A stretch of 64,000 nt of DNA from Ruminococcus sp. (GTDB taxonomy: Bacteria; Bacillota; Clostridia; Oscillospirales; Ruminococcaceae). The stretch spans positions 62,001-126,000 of the forward strand of contig JAFTQW010000040.1 in the NCBI GenBank assembly GCA_017462565.1. The letters run 5' to 3'. How positions within the stretch are numbered: the first letter of the stretch is position 1; the number at the start of each line of letters is the position of its first letter. The notes under the pieces are model-generated. The model saw only the letters and a program-made list of their open reading frames with translations, searched no databases and was not told the DNA's origin. The translations under genes were made by a program, and so were the position numbers. Positions 44,417 to 52,725 of the stretch are shown here, one piece after another.

Positions 44417-46897
44417 TTATTCCTTAACGAAATCCTTAGGATCAAGTGAGCTAACGAGTTCAAGCTTATACTTCTGAATCTGAAGAGCATCTTCGTTAGT
44501 GATGCCGCTTGTGCCGTTCTCGTAAACGTCGGCATTGAGCTGACCCTGCTCTGTGATGTGTGTAGGATCAGAACCGTTAAGACCAAACTTATCAGGGTTA
44601 GAAAGTGACTGCATGATAAGAACTGCGTCAGACATATCTACCTGCTTATCGCAGTTAGCGTCACCCCAGAGAATATCTGTCTGCTCGCTGTCTGTGATTG
44701 GCTTAACCTCAGGATAAAGAAGAGCCATATCGCCGTAAGCCATAAGAGCGTCACCAGCGTGCCAGAATCTGTGGAGCTTATATTCGTAACCATCAGTCTT
44801 ACCTGTTGCATCATAAACTTCCTTGAGTTCCTGATACATAGGATCTTTCTCATAGTTCTTACGAATAGAGCTGAATGTTGCGCCGTTTTCGAGCTTAGAA
44901 CCATCAGGCATAGATCCTGTATAGTTTGTAGGAATAAAAACATCCTGCTCGAATACACGAGTAAGGCTTCCATTGTGATCAAGGAAGGAAATACCAACTT
45001 CGTCACGACCCTGTTCCCACTGAGCAGAAAGAAGCTTGTTAGCAAGACGGAGACCCTTAGCAGCTACAGAATCGTCCTTAGCTGTCTCTTCATAAGCCTC
45101 AGAAGCAGGAACTCCGTTAGCAGCAGCGTAGTAGATGAGTGTCTCACAGAGTGAGGATACGCATCCAACATCTCCCTGACCGTAACCGGTGATTGTAGCG
45201 TGAAGCTTCTGGTTTCCATTTTCATTATATGTTCCTGTCCATGTATCAGGTACACATGTATAGTCTGTATCAGATTCACCCCAGTCGAGGTTAGAAGGAA
45301 TACAATATGTGTAGTCAGTACCGTCAGGAGCAGTCCAATCGAAGTGAGTATTCTCTTCAAACCAGCCGATCCATCTTTCGAGAAGCTTCTCAAGAGCATC
45401 TTCGATAGACATACCAGCAGGCTTAACTCCACTTGTATCGCCATTAGTCTTTACATAGTAGTAAAGTTCTGCAAGACGCTGAGTTGACCATACCTGGTTA
45501 CCAATCCAGTGGTTTGAACCAGGATCAGCATATACAGGATGCGGAACATAAACCATATCATAGAATGTCGGGTATCCATCCGGATACTTCTCGTAACGTC
45601 CTCTGTAAGAGTTTGTACATCCGCCTGCGAAAGGACCTTCAACAGACTGGAGCCAGAGATACATTTCGATCTGTCTCTTAAGAGATTCCTTATAGTCAGA
45701 TGTAGCCTGTGCGTTATCAGCCTTCATACCTGCATTGATCTTGCTGTCTGTAATAAGAGCATAAGCAGCAAGCGGGTTCTGATAGAACTGATGCGAGTGT
45801 GAGCATCCGATCTGCCAAGCCCAGTCGTAATTGCCAAGAGCTCCGCCCCATGATGTATACCATGACATGAGGTAGTGCTGGCTGTCTGTGCCTGCGCTGC
45901 CTGAAGACATGATATCCTGACAGCCGATCTTATGATAATACTTATCAAACATATCGTTACGGCACTGGTCACCCATCTTACCGGCAAGAGCAGAAAGATC
46001 GCCTGTGTCAACTTTCCATGTGTTTGCAAAGTAAACAGCCTGAATAGCACGGTCTTCAGCATCAGGAGCATTTGTAAATGCATACTGAGGAGAAACATTG
46101 CCTACGCCGTTAAAGATACCCTTGATACCGTCACGGTTATTACCATATTTAAGTTCCTCAAGACAAGGATGCGGAACAGTTTCAAAACAGGATTCCTGCT
46201 CGCCTCTCTGGAATGTGTTGATAAATGTGAATTTGCCGTTTCCTCCGCCGAAACCATACCAGTCGTCAACGTCGGCAAGCCAGTGCATAAGATAGTAACC
46301 GTTATCACTGCTGTATGCTGACTTATATACGTCAAACAGTGGATTGATAGCGTCTACGCCGGCATTGCTTGTTGGATACTCCTGCGGCGTATCCTTTTCA
46401 TAAGCCGTATCAGCCTTAAGTCTGCTCTGCTTTGTCCAGATAGTATTGTATTGGATATCAGATCTGCCGGCAGCCTTAGACCAGCCAGGAATGATAGCTT
46501 CAAGAGTGTTCCAAGCCTTCTTGAGGTCGTTAGAGCCTTCGATCTTTCCCTCTTTAACGAGTACATCGTGCATAGCTGCAATCCAAGTGATGTAAGACAT
46601 AGCTTCTGATGTTGTTTCGTGACCGTAGTCAGGAGCCTCGATACAGAGTGTTTCAATCGAATGGTAAGGAATACCGAACGAATCGCCGTTTGTCTGGCTG
46701 CTCAGGTAGCCGTTTTCCTGACCGTTTGTCATAACGTCAGCATAAAGCGATTCAAACATTGATGCATAGCTTTCGTTAGCACCGTTCTCAGAAGCATACT
46801 CATTAGCTGCTGAACCCATAGCAGGGAGAACAGCTGAAACAGAAGTAGCTGCTGCAAGAATTCCTGCAACGAGAGCCTTATTCTTTTTGCTTATCAT
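44417..46897 (-). CDS. Cellulosomal GH48 cellulase with C-terminal dockerin
   Basis: An 826-residue secreted enzyme. The signal peptide (about 1-30) is followed by a GH48 catalytic domain of about 640 residues with EAPDYGHETTSEAMSYITW (the segment holding the proposed general acid), DDWYGFGGG and ETVPHPCLEELKYG. GH48 enzymes release cellobiose processively and are usually the most abundant cellulosome enzyme. The C-terminus (about 750-820) is a dockerin (GDANCDKQVDMSDAVLIMQS ... GITNEDALQIQKYKL). The ATG at 46897 has GAGGGG 8 bases upstream. It has its own promoter and terminator and no sugar-related neighbours. Confidence 0.96.
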   Translation of the reverse strand: MISKKNKALVAGILAAATSVSAVLPAMGSAANEYASENGANESYASMFESLYADVMTNGQENGYLSSQTNGDSFGIPYHSIETLCIEAPDYGHETTSEAMSYITWIAAMHDVLVKEGKIEGSNDLKKAWNTLEAIIPGWSKAAGRSDIQYNTIWTKQSRLKADTAYEKDTPQEYPTSNAGVDAINPLFDVYKSAYSSDNGYYLMHWLADVDDWYGFGGGNGKFTFINTFQRGEQESCFETVPHPCLEELKYGNNRDGIKGIFNGVGNVSPQYAFTNAPDAEDRAIQAVYFANTWKVDTGDLSALAGKMGDQCRNDMFDKYYHKIGCQDIMSSGSAGTDSQHYLMSWYTSWGGALGNYDWAWQIGCSHSHQFYQNPLAAYALITDSKINAGMKADNAQATSDYKESLKRQIEMYLWLQSVEGPFAGGCTNSYRGRYEKYPDGYPTFYDMVYVPHPVYADPGSNHWIGNQVWSTQRLAELYYYVKTNGDTSGVKPAGMSIEDALEKLLERWIGWFEENTHFDWTAPDGTDYTYCIPSNLDWGESDTDYTCVPDTWTGTYNENGNQKLHATITGYGQGDVGCVSSLCETLIYYAAANGVPASEAYEETAKDDSVAAKGLRLANKLLSAQWEQGRDEVGISFLDHNGSLTRVFEQDVFIPTNYTGSMPDGSKLENGATFSSIRKNYEKDPMYQELKEVYDATGKTDGYEYKLHRFWHAGDALMAYGDMALLYPEVKPITDSEQTDILWGDANCDKQVDMSDAVLIMQSLSNPDKFGLNGSDPTHITEQGQLNADVYENGTSGITNEDALQIQKYKLELVSSLDPKDFVKE

Positions 46898-47054
46898 AAG
46901 TTTTACCCCTCTCATAATAATAATATAAATTTATAGTGGTTTGAAAATGAGTATTGATTTTCCGAGGGTTATTCCGACGGAAAAATCATACGAAAATACC
47001 TCGTACACTGCAAGCGGATATAACTCGCCCACATCTCAAACTATTTTCAAGTTA

Positions 47055-47083
47055 ATTATAGTCCACATTTCAGCCCATGTCAA
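47055..47083 (-). promoter_or_regulatory. Consensus promoter of the GH48 gene
   Basis: On the minus strand TTGACA (47083-47078), a 17-base spacer and TATAAT (47060-47055): a perfect sigma-A promoter. The start point would be near 47048, giving a leader of about 150 bases. This fits very high expression. Confidence 0.88.
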
Positions 47084-47394
47084 CAGTTTAGACTATTTTC
47101 TTTTTTTTGTCTGGAACATTTTGTTGCAATGCACACAATCAGAAGATCTTTTTTGTGTACTTTGTCTATTGTTCAAACAGCAAAAACCGGTTGTTTATTA
47201 ATTTAAAATGTATATGTTAAAATATACGTTTTATTTAAAAACATTCATCCGCTTTACAATAATCTTTCACAAATTTTACACATATTTAGTATAATATTTA
47301 GCAGTAATTTTATAAATAGTACCATTCACCTATATCACGTTTTTTCTGAATTAACATTTTGTTAACTGTTTGTTAATTTTGAATTCATAAAAAT

Positions 47395-47425
47395 TTGAGA
47401 TAATAAAATAGTATGTTACTATAAT
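47395..47425 (+). promoter_or_regulatory. Possible promoter of the Gld-like ABC operon
   Basis: TTGAGA (47395-47400) and TATAAT (47420-47425) with a 19-base spacer, 37 bases before the ATPase gene. The spacing is longer than ideal, so this is tentative. Confidence 0.35.
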
Positions 47426-47461
47426 GTATAATTATATATTTCTGATAGAAAGGAGAAACTC

Positions 47462-48505
47462 ATGATTACGATTGAAAATCTAACAAAATATTACGGAAAA
47501 AACAAAGCCGTAAATAATATCAGCTTTACTATCAACGACAATGAGATTCTTGGTTTTCTCGGGCCGAACGGCGCCGGAAAATCCACAACTATGAACATGA
47601 TCGCCGGATTTCTGCCTATGTCCGGCGGAAGCGTTTCCATCTTCGGAACGGATATCACAAAAGAACCTGTAAAGGCAAAGAAAAATATCGGCTACCTGCC
47701 GGAAATACCTCCGGTTTATCCCGATATGAAGGTAAGCGAATATCTCTCGTTCTGTGCCGGACTCAAAAAAATTCCTGCCGGTGAAAAAAAGGATGAGATC
47801 AAGCGTGTTATGACTCTTCTCGGCATTACAGACGTTAAGGGCAAGCTTATACGCAACCTTTCAAAGGGCTATAAACAGCGTGTCGGATTTGCTCAGGCGC
47901 TGCTTGGAAATCCTAAATTCATCATTCTCGACGAACCGACTGTAGGTCTTGACCCGAATCAGGTCATCGAAGTCAGAAAAATTATCAAGGATCTGAAAAA
48001 AGACCACACAGTTATATTCAGCTCACATATCCTCAGTGAGGTAAGCGAGGTCTGCGACAGAGTAATTATCATTAATAAGGGCGATATAAGAGCGATCGAC
48101 ACTATCGAAAACCTTGAAAGATCATACAGCTCTGCTCTCGTTCTCAACATTAAGGTAAAGGGTTCAAAAAGCAAGGCTGCCTCTATTATCGAAACTGCCG
48201 AAGGCGTTAAAGAGCTTCTTTCCATTGATGATGAAGGAAACGATATATTCTCGTTCAGCGTTCAGCTTGAGGGCGACGCCGAGACTATTCAGGATTCCCT
48301 TATGAACGAGCTGATTAAAAATCATGTGCGCATAATGGAGATCTATACGGACAAGCCTAATCTTGAAAACGTATTTATCGAGCTTATCAACCGTCCTGTT
48401 CAAAAAACAAAGCTCACCGATCTTCTTGATGAGATCGTGCCCGAAGAAAAAAGCTCAGCTTCATCAGAAAATGACGAGAAAAGCGGCGAAAAGGAGGATA
48501 ATTAA
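47462..48505 (+). CDS. ABC transporter ATP-binding protein (Gld-like system)
   Basis: A 347-residue ATPase: Walker A LGPNGAGKSTTMNM, signature LSKGYKQRVGFAQ, Walker B FIILDEPTVGLD and the switch HILSEVSEVCD. The region after 225 is an accessory domain, and the end is a charged tail (PEEKSSASSENDEKSGEKED). It resembles GldA/CcmA-type ATPases. It begins a four-gene set with a permease, a GldG-like protein and a DUF4340 protein. AAAGGAG lies 7 bases before the ATG. The substrate is unknown. Confidence 0.9.
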   Translation: MITIENLTKYYGKNKAVNNISFTINDNEILGFLGPNGAGKSTTMNMIAGFLPMSGGSVSIFGTDITKEPVKAKKNIGYLPEIPPVYPDMKVSEYLSFCAGLKKIPAGEKKDEIKRVMTLLGITDVKGKLIRNLSKGYKQRVGFAQALLGNPKFIILDEPTVGLDPNQVIEVRKIIKDLKKDHTVIFSSHILSEVSEVCDRVIIINKGDIRAIDTIENLERSYSSALVLNIKVKGSKSKAASIIETAEGVKELLSIDDEGNDIFSFSVQLEGDAETIQDSLMNELIKNHVRIMEIYTDKPNLENVFIELINRPVQKTKLTDLLDEIVPEEKSSASSENDEKSGEKEDN

Positions 48506-49240
48506 ATGTTTTCTGTTTACAAAAAGGACTTGCAGTCGTTCTTCTTTACGCCCTTTGCCTATGCTCTGGCTGCATTATTCATGCTTCTTTTTACTTATAT
48601 TTTCGCTAACCAGATCGGCGGACTTGAATCCGGAAGCACCGTTGAGTTCTCATTCACGGGAATTTTTTATGATATCATTTTCTTCTTCATGTTCCTTATT
48701 CCTATTATAACTATGCGAACATTTGCGGATGAAAGAAAATTCGGTACGGAAGTGCTGCTTATGACTTCTCCGATAAGCGTTATTAAAATAGTTATCGGAA
48801 AATTTCTTGCAAACGTAACTGTTTTCCTCTTCATGATGGCAGGCTCTCTTATCTTCCCTATCATTACTGCCCACTACGGAACTGTCGTTATAAGCCAGCT
48901 TATCTGCGCATATATCGGATTTTTCTTCTGGGGAACAATGTTTATTGCACTGGGAATGCTCATTTCTTCGTTCACTGAAAGCTCGATCATAGCCGCTATA
49001 ATCGGTGAAATAGTAATGTTTGTATTCCTTTTCCTCGATGATTTCGCTTATACAGCGTTTATCTCTCAGTTCCCGAAGCTCCAGTCGGTGCTTCTGGCGT
49101 TTGCGGCACAGTCAAGATTCTATTATTTTTCACAGGGCTTCATACGCCTTTCCGATCTCGTATTTTTCATCTCGGCAATTTTGGTTCTTCTTTCATGGAC
49201 ATATATCTCTATTGAAAAAAGACGCTGGAACAGGGGGTAA
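48506..49240 (+). CDS. ABC-2 type permease (GldF-like)
   Basis: A 244-residue membrane protein with six hydrophobic segments. PIITMRTFADERKFGTEVLL near residue 70 and the following TSPISVIKIVIGKFLA are typical of ABC-2/GldF permeases. It starts immediately after the ATPase stop codon, so subunits are co-translated. It should form the transmembrane channel or mechanical unit with the ATPase. Confidence 0.88.
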   Translation: MFSVYKKDLQSFFFTPFAYALAALFMLLFTYIFANQIGGLESGSTVEFSFTGIFYDIIFFFMFLIPIITMRTFADERKFGTEVLLMTSPISVIKIVIGKFLANVTVFLFMMAGSLIFPIITAHYGTVVISQLICAYIGFFFWGTMFIALGMLISSFTESSIIAAIIGEIVMFVFLFLDDFAYTAFISQFPKLQSVLLAFAAQSRFYYFSQGFIRLSDLVFFISAILVLLSWTYISIEKRRWNRG

Positions 49241-49246
49241 GCTTTT

Positions 49247-50737
49247 ATGCAGAAACGTAAATTCAATTTATCCGGACCTATCGCCATCGTCGTTGCACTG
49301 GTAGTTCTTCTCATCTTTGTGCCGATAAACCTTATTATTGCTTATTACGACAAAGTTTATGATATGACTCCGGCAGGAAAATATACTCTTAATCAGAAAA
49401 CTGCCGAGCTTCTCGACAGTACTTCCGATAAAGAGATCGAGATCTATTTCACATCACAGCTCCGCTATCTTCAGCAAGTACCGGAGTATCTCCCTCTTTA
49501 TCATACGCTTACACAGCTTGAAGAACGTGATAACATCAAGCTCATATGCTTTGATCCGAACAGCGATCCGGTTACAGCAGAATCGCTTGACCCGACCGGT
49601 ATTCTCAGTATAAGCACCGGAGATGTTTTCGTTAAATCCGGAGACGTTATAAAAAAAGTCAGCCATACCCTTATCTTCCAGAATGAAATGAACGAATATG
49701 CCGGAGAAGATCTTATCGCCGGAGCAATTAAAATCTGCACCAGCGGTTCTCTCCCTACTGTTTATTTTCTTACAGGACACGGCGAAAAATCCATCGATGA
49801 CAGCTACAAAATATATGCTGATCAGCTCAAAAGTCAGAACTATGACGTTCAGGAACTGAACCTTGACGAGGCTTCCTCCATGCCGGAAAACGCAAAGATA
49901 GTCTATCTTGCCGGCCCTCAGAGCGATATCACAGACCATGAAGCCGAACTTCTTGACGCTTATCTCGAAAACGGAGGCTCTGCTTCATTTCTCCTCGCTC
50001 CGTGCGAAACGGAGGGACGTTTTCTGAATATCGAAAAAATTCTCGATAAATTCGGAATTCTTATCGATTACAATTACGTTACGGAAACAGCTCCTGCCAA
50101 CAAGCTCCAGAACAGAGACGCAGAGCAAAGCGATAATTTCATGCGTATTCAATACGTTCCGACCACAGACGATTTCACAGAGGATCTGACAACGGATATC
50201 ATTAACCTTGTTGAGCAAGGAGGCTATACGGCAGGAATCTCAAACGCAAGAAGCCTTACCGAAATTCCGGAAAGCTCATTCGCAAATGCCGGAAACGTTG
50301 AAATATCGCCTATCATTGAAAATACTCCTTCATCGACGGACGGAACTTATTCAACTGTCAGCCGTTCAATGGGCGGAGACGACACAACCGTTCTTGAAGC
50401 CGATAACGAACTGAGCGGCATCGAGCTTGCATTCGGATATTATTCCTATAATAAGCTCACCGGAGGAAAGGTTATCGCTATCGGTTCAACAGACATGATA
50501 GACTCCGATGAAGTTGCTCCGTCGGTAAACGGAACAGGAACGCTCACGCTTTTCTCAAATACATGGCTCTACACAATCGAAGATGAGATCGGTATCGGAA
50601 ATAAAGTAACCGCCGTAGATTCCATGACTTTCAAAGATGCAAACGAAGCAACAACCGCTATTGCATTAACTGTTATAATCCCGCTTGCTGTCGCAGTTAT
50701 AGGCGTTGCGGTATGGCTTAAAAGGAGACACGCATAA
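49247..50737 (+). CDS. GldG-like ABC system auxiliary protein
   Basis: A 496-residue protein with a membrane segment at each end (about 12-34, VVALVVLLIFVPINLIIAYY, and about 470-490, ALTVIIPLAVAVIGVAVWL) and an extracytoplasmic domain between. That domain has the GldG/ABC-auxiliary pattern: YTLNQKTAELLDS, PTVYFLTGHGEKSIDD, KIVYLAGPQSDITDHEAELL and VIAIGSTDMI. In Bacteroidota GldG works with GldA/GldF in gliding; Bacillota versions are of unknown function. Its stop overlaps the next start. Confidence 0.85.
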   Translation: MQKRKFNLSGPIAIVVALVVLLIFVPINLIIAYYDKVYDMTPAGKYTLNQKTAELLDSTSDKEIEIYFTSQLRYLQQVPEYLPLYHTLTQLEERDNIKLICFDPNSDPVTAESLDPTGILSISTGDVFVKSGDVIKKVSHTLIFQNEMNEYAGEDLIAGAIKICTSGSLPTVYFLTGHGEKSIDDSYKIYADQLKSQNYDVQELNLDEASSMPENAKIVYLAGPQSDITDHEAELLDAYLENGGSASFLLAPCETEGRFLNIEKILDKFGILIDYNYVTETAPANKLQNRDAEQSDNFMRIQYVPTTDDFTEDLTTDIINLVEQGGYTAGISNARSLTEIPESSFANAGNVEISPIIENTPSSTDGTYSTVSRSMGGDDTTVLEADNELSGIELAFGYYSYNKLTGGKVIAIGSTDMIDSDEVAPSVNGTGTLTLFSNTWLYTIEDEIGIGNKVTAVDSMTFKDANEATTAIALTVIIPLAVAVIGVAVWLKRRHA

Positions 50738-52110
50738 TGAAAAAAAATGTTATCGCATTAGTTGTTCTGCTGGCTGCGGCAGGAGGATCAGTCGGAGCAT
50801 ATCTCGCAGTTAAGAATAAAAAGGATGACGAAACGAAACAGTATCAGGAACAGATAGCAGATCTTAATCTTTTTAACTTTGATGTGGAAAGCATTAATAA
50901 AATCGATTTTATATCCTCCGAAGGCGAATATACTGCCGAGCTTATTGATTCGCAGTGGCAGCTTACAAGCGGAGATGATTTTGCTCTCGATCAGGACTAT
51001 ATCAATCTTCTCTGCACTTACGCCGGCGAGCTTACGGCAGAAACAAGCTACAGCGGAAATAAAGCGGATTACGGTCTGGATGATGCAAATGCAACCACTA
51101 TCATACTCAGCGGCGGCGGTCAGAGCTACACTCTTCACATAGGAAACGTTTCGCCCACGTCCGATTATTACTATGTTTCAGTCGGAGATAAATCCCAGAT
51201 ATATGCAGTAAGCTCTCTTTACGGCAGCGAATTCAGTACAGACCGCCTTATGCTTAAAGCAAAAGATCTTGTTCCGTATGACGATTACGAAATTTCAGAG
51301 ATCATTATAAAGAAAAACGGCGAGATAACCTGCGAGCTTAAATATGATCCGGAAGCATACAGCTGGAGTCTTCCGGAAGAATATTCAGGACTTACGTTTG
51401 ATAATACAGCAGTAACCTCTATGGTCAACAGCATGACAAGACTTGAGGCTGAGCAGATGCTCGATGAAAATCTTGAAGATCTTTCAAAATACGGTTTCGA
51501 TGATCCGTATGCAGAAATTACCATAAAAGGACTCGACGGAACAGAACGTGTAATAACCATAGGAAGCGCATATAACGGCGGAACCTATACAAACGTTCTT
51601 ATCGGAGACGATAATCAGGTTGAAGCTTATTATACAGCCGATCTTAGCTTCGCTGACAAAACTCCGTTTGACTTTTTAGCCGATACTGTTTATAATCCGT
51701 CAATGTACGAAATAACCGGTCTGGATCTCACTTTCGGCGGAAAAGAATACAATATCACTGTTGATACGAATGAAAGCAAGGGAACTTTCAACGGCGCTGA
51801 ATTCGATATGAATATCATGAACGTTTCAACTGCTTTCCAGAATTTCTATTCTTCATTCACAACTGTCATCCTCTCCGGAATTGATATAAATGCAGATCCG
51901 ACTCTTGATGAACCGCTCTTTACTGCTGTTTATCATTGCAGCGACGGTACTGATTTTACCTATCAGATTGTTGCAGGAGAAAACGAAAACTGCTATATTT
52001 TCAACGACGGCAAATATACGGGTATGCTTCTTGCCTCAAGCAGACTTACGGGAAAAAATTCCGTTCAGAGCTTCCTTGAAAAATTTATCAGCACAGCAAA
52101 TTTAGAATAA
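50737..52110 (+). CDS. DUF4340 family protein of the Gld-like ABC operon
   Basis: A 457-residue protein with one N-terminal membrane anchor (about 4-24) and a long outer part made of two or more DUF4340-like units (YGLDDANATTIILSG and its counterpart YGFDDPYAEITIKGLDG). Each is followed by short beta strands with a G-x-x-Y/T turn. DUF4340 proteins usually accompany GldG-like proteins in such operons. Its ATG overlaps the preceding stop. A hairpin terminator follows within 6 bases. Confidence 0.85.
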   Translation: MKKNVIALVVLLAAAGGSVGAYLAVKNKKDDETKQYQEQIADLNLFNFDVESINKIDFISSEGEYTAELIDSQWQLTSGDDFALDQDYINLLCTYAGELTAETSYSGNKADYGLDDANATTIILSGGGQSYTLHIGNVSPTSDYYYVSVGDKSQIYAVSSLYGSEFSTDRLMLKAKDLVPYDDYEISEIIIKKNGEITCELKYDPEAYSWSLPEEYSGLTFDNTAVTSMVNSMTRLEAEQMLDENLEDLSKYGFDDPYAEITIKGLDGTERVITIGSAYNGGTYTNVLIGDDNQVEAYYTADLSFADKTPFDFLADTVYNPSMYEITGLDLTFGGKEYNITVDTNESKGTFNGAEFDMNIMNVSTAFQNFYSSFTTVILSGIDINADPTLDEPLFTAVYHCSDGTDFTYQIVAGENENCYIFNDGKYTGMLLASSRLTGKNSVQSFLEKFISTANLE

Positions 52111-52115
52111 TATCA

Positions 52116-52145
52116 GAAAACAGCGTCTGAAACGGCGCTGTTTTC
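52116..52145 (+). terminator. Terminator after the Gld-like ABC operon
   Basis: GAAAACAGCG (52116-52125) pairs with CGCTGTTTTC (52136-52145) around a 10-base loop. The downstream gene starts 14 bases later, so partial read-through is likely. Confidence 0.7.
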
Positions 52146-52159
52146 ATTAGGAGTAAAAT

Positions 52160-52714
52160 ATGAAAAACAAAAATATAGTCTTAACGGCTGTTATAGCTTT
52201 AATTGCGGCTATTCTTGCAATTGCGGGAATCAATCTTTTTCCGGAAAATGATGATGATAAAATTTCATCCCGTACTGAAACTTCGTCAAGCTATGCAAGC
52301 GAAACAACAGAAGGCGCAGCTTCTTCCGAAGCTGACTCTACAGAACAGAAAACAACGTACGCCCATACAAAAGAATCGACCGAACCTACGGAAATCCAGA
52401 CCGAAGAAACGACATCTTATGACAGCTCCTATGTTGAATATCACTTCCGGAATGAAAAGCTCCTCAACCAGCACTTTGAAAAGCACGGCGGAGAATTTTC
52501 CGATGATTTCGGATATGAAACAGCATATGAATACGAAAAAGGCGCAAGCGATGTTATAAATAATCCCGACGCATTATATAAAACAGAAGCCGAGGACGGC
52601 GACGGTATTTACTATCTCGAAAGCACCAATGAATTCGTCGTTCTTTCCACAGACGGATATATCAGAACGTATTTCCTGCCAAGCGGCGGAATAGACTACT
52701 TCAACCGCCAATAA
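52160..52714 (+). CDS. Membrane-anchored small extracytoplasmic protein
   Basis: A 184-residue protein with an N-terminal hydrophobic anchor (about 7-26, LTAVIALIAAILAIAGINLF), a Ser/Thr/Glu-rich spacer (about 35-90) and a compact C-terminal domain (NEKLLNQHFEKHGGEFSDDF ... EDGDGIYYLESTNEFVVLS). The end pattern resembles domains of polymorphic-toxin or phage-like secreted proteins, where a cytosolic catalytic relative exists, but I cannot assign a function. It lies between the ABC operon terminator and uvrC. Confidence 0.65.
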   Translation: MKNKNIVLTAVIALIAAILAIAGINLFPENDDDKISSRTETSSSYASETTEGAASSEADSTEQKTTYAHTKESTEPTEIQTEETTSYDSSYVEYHFRNEKLLNQHFEKHGGEFSDDFGYETAYEYEKGASDVINNPDALYKTEAEDGDGIYYLESTNEFVVLSTDGYIRTYFLPSGGIDYFNRQ

Positions 52715-52725
52715 CGAGGTGAATC

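Larger units (their letters stand above)
46898..47461. promoter_or_regulatory. Intergenic region between the GH48 gene and the ABC operon
   Basis: A 564-base AT-rich spacer between divergent genes. It carries the GH48 promoter and a roughly 150-base GH48 leader on one side and the weaker ABC-operon promoter on the other. The middle (47100-47390) has repeated TTGTTAA-type tracts but no gene: an 86-codon frame from 46941 lies across the GH48 leader and promoter and has no ribosome site. Confidence 0.7.

Noticed and set aside
46941-47201. An 86-codon plus-strand frame in the GH48-ABC intergenic region
   Set aside because: No ribosome site; it crosses the GH48 leader and promoter and has an implausible composition.
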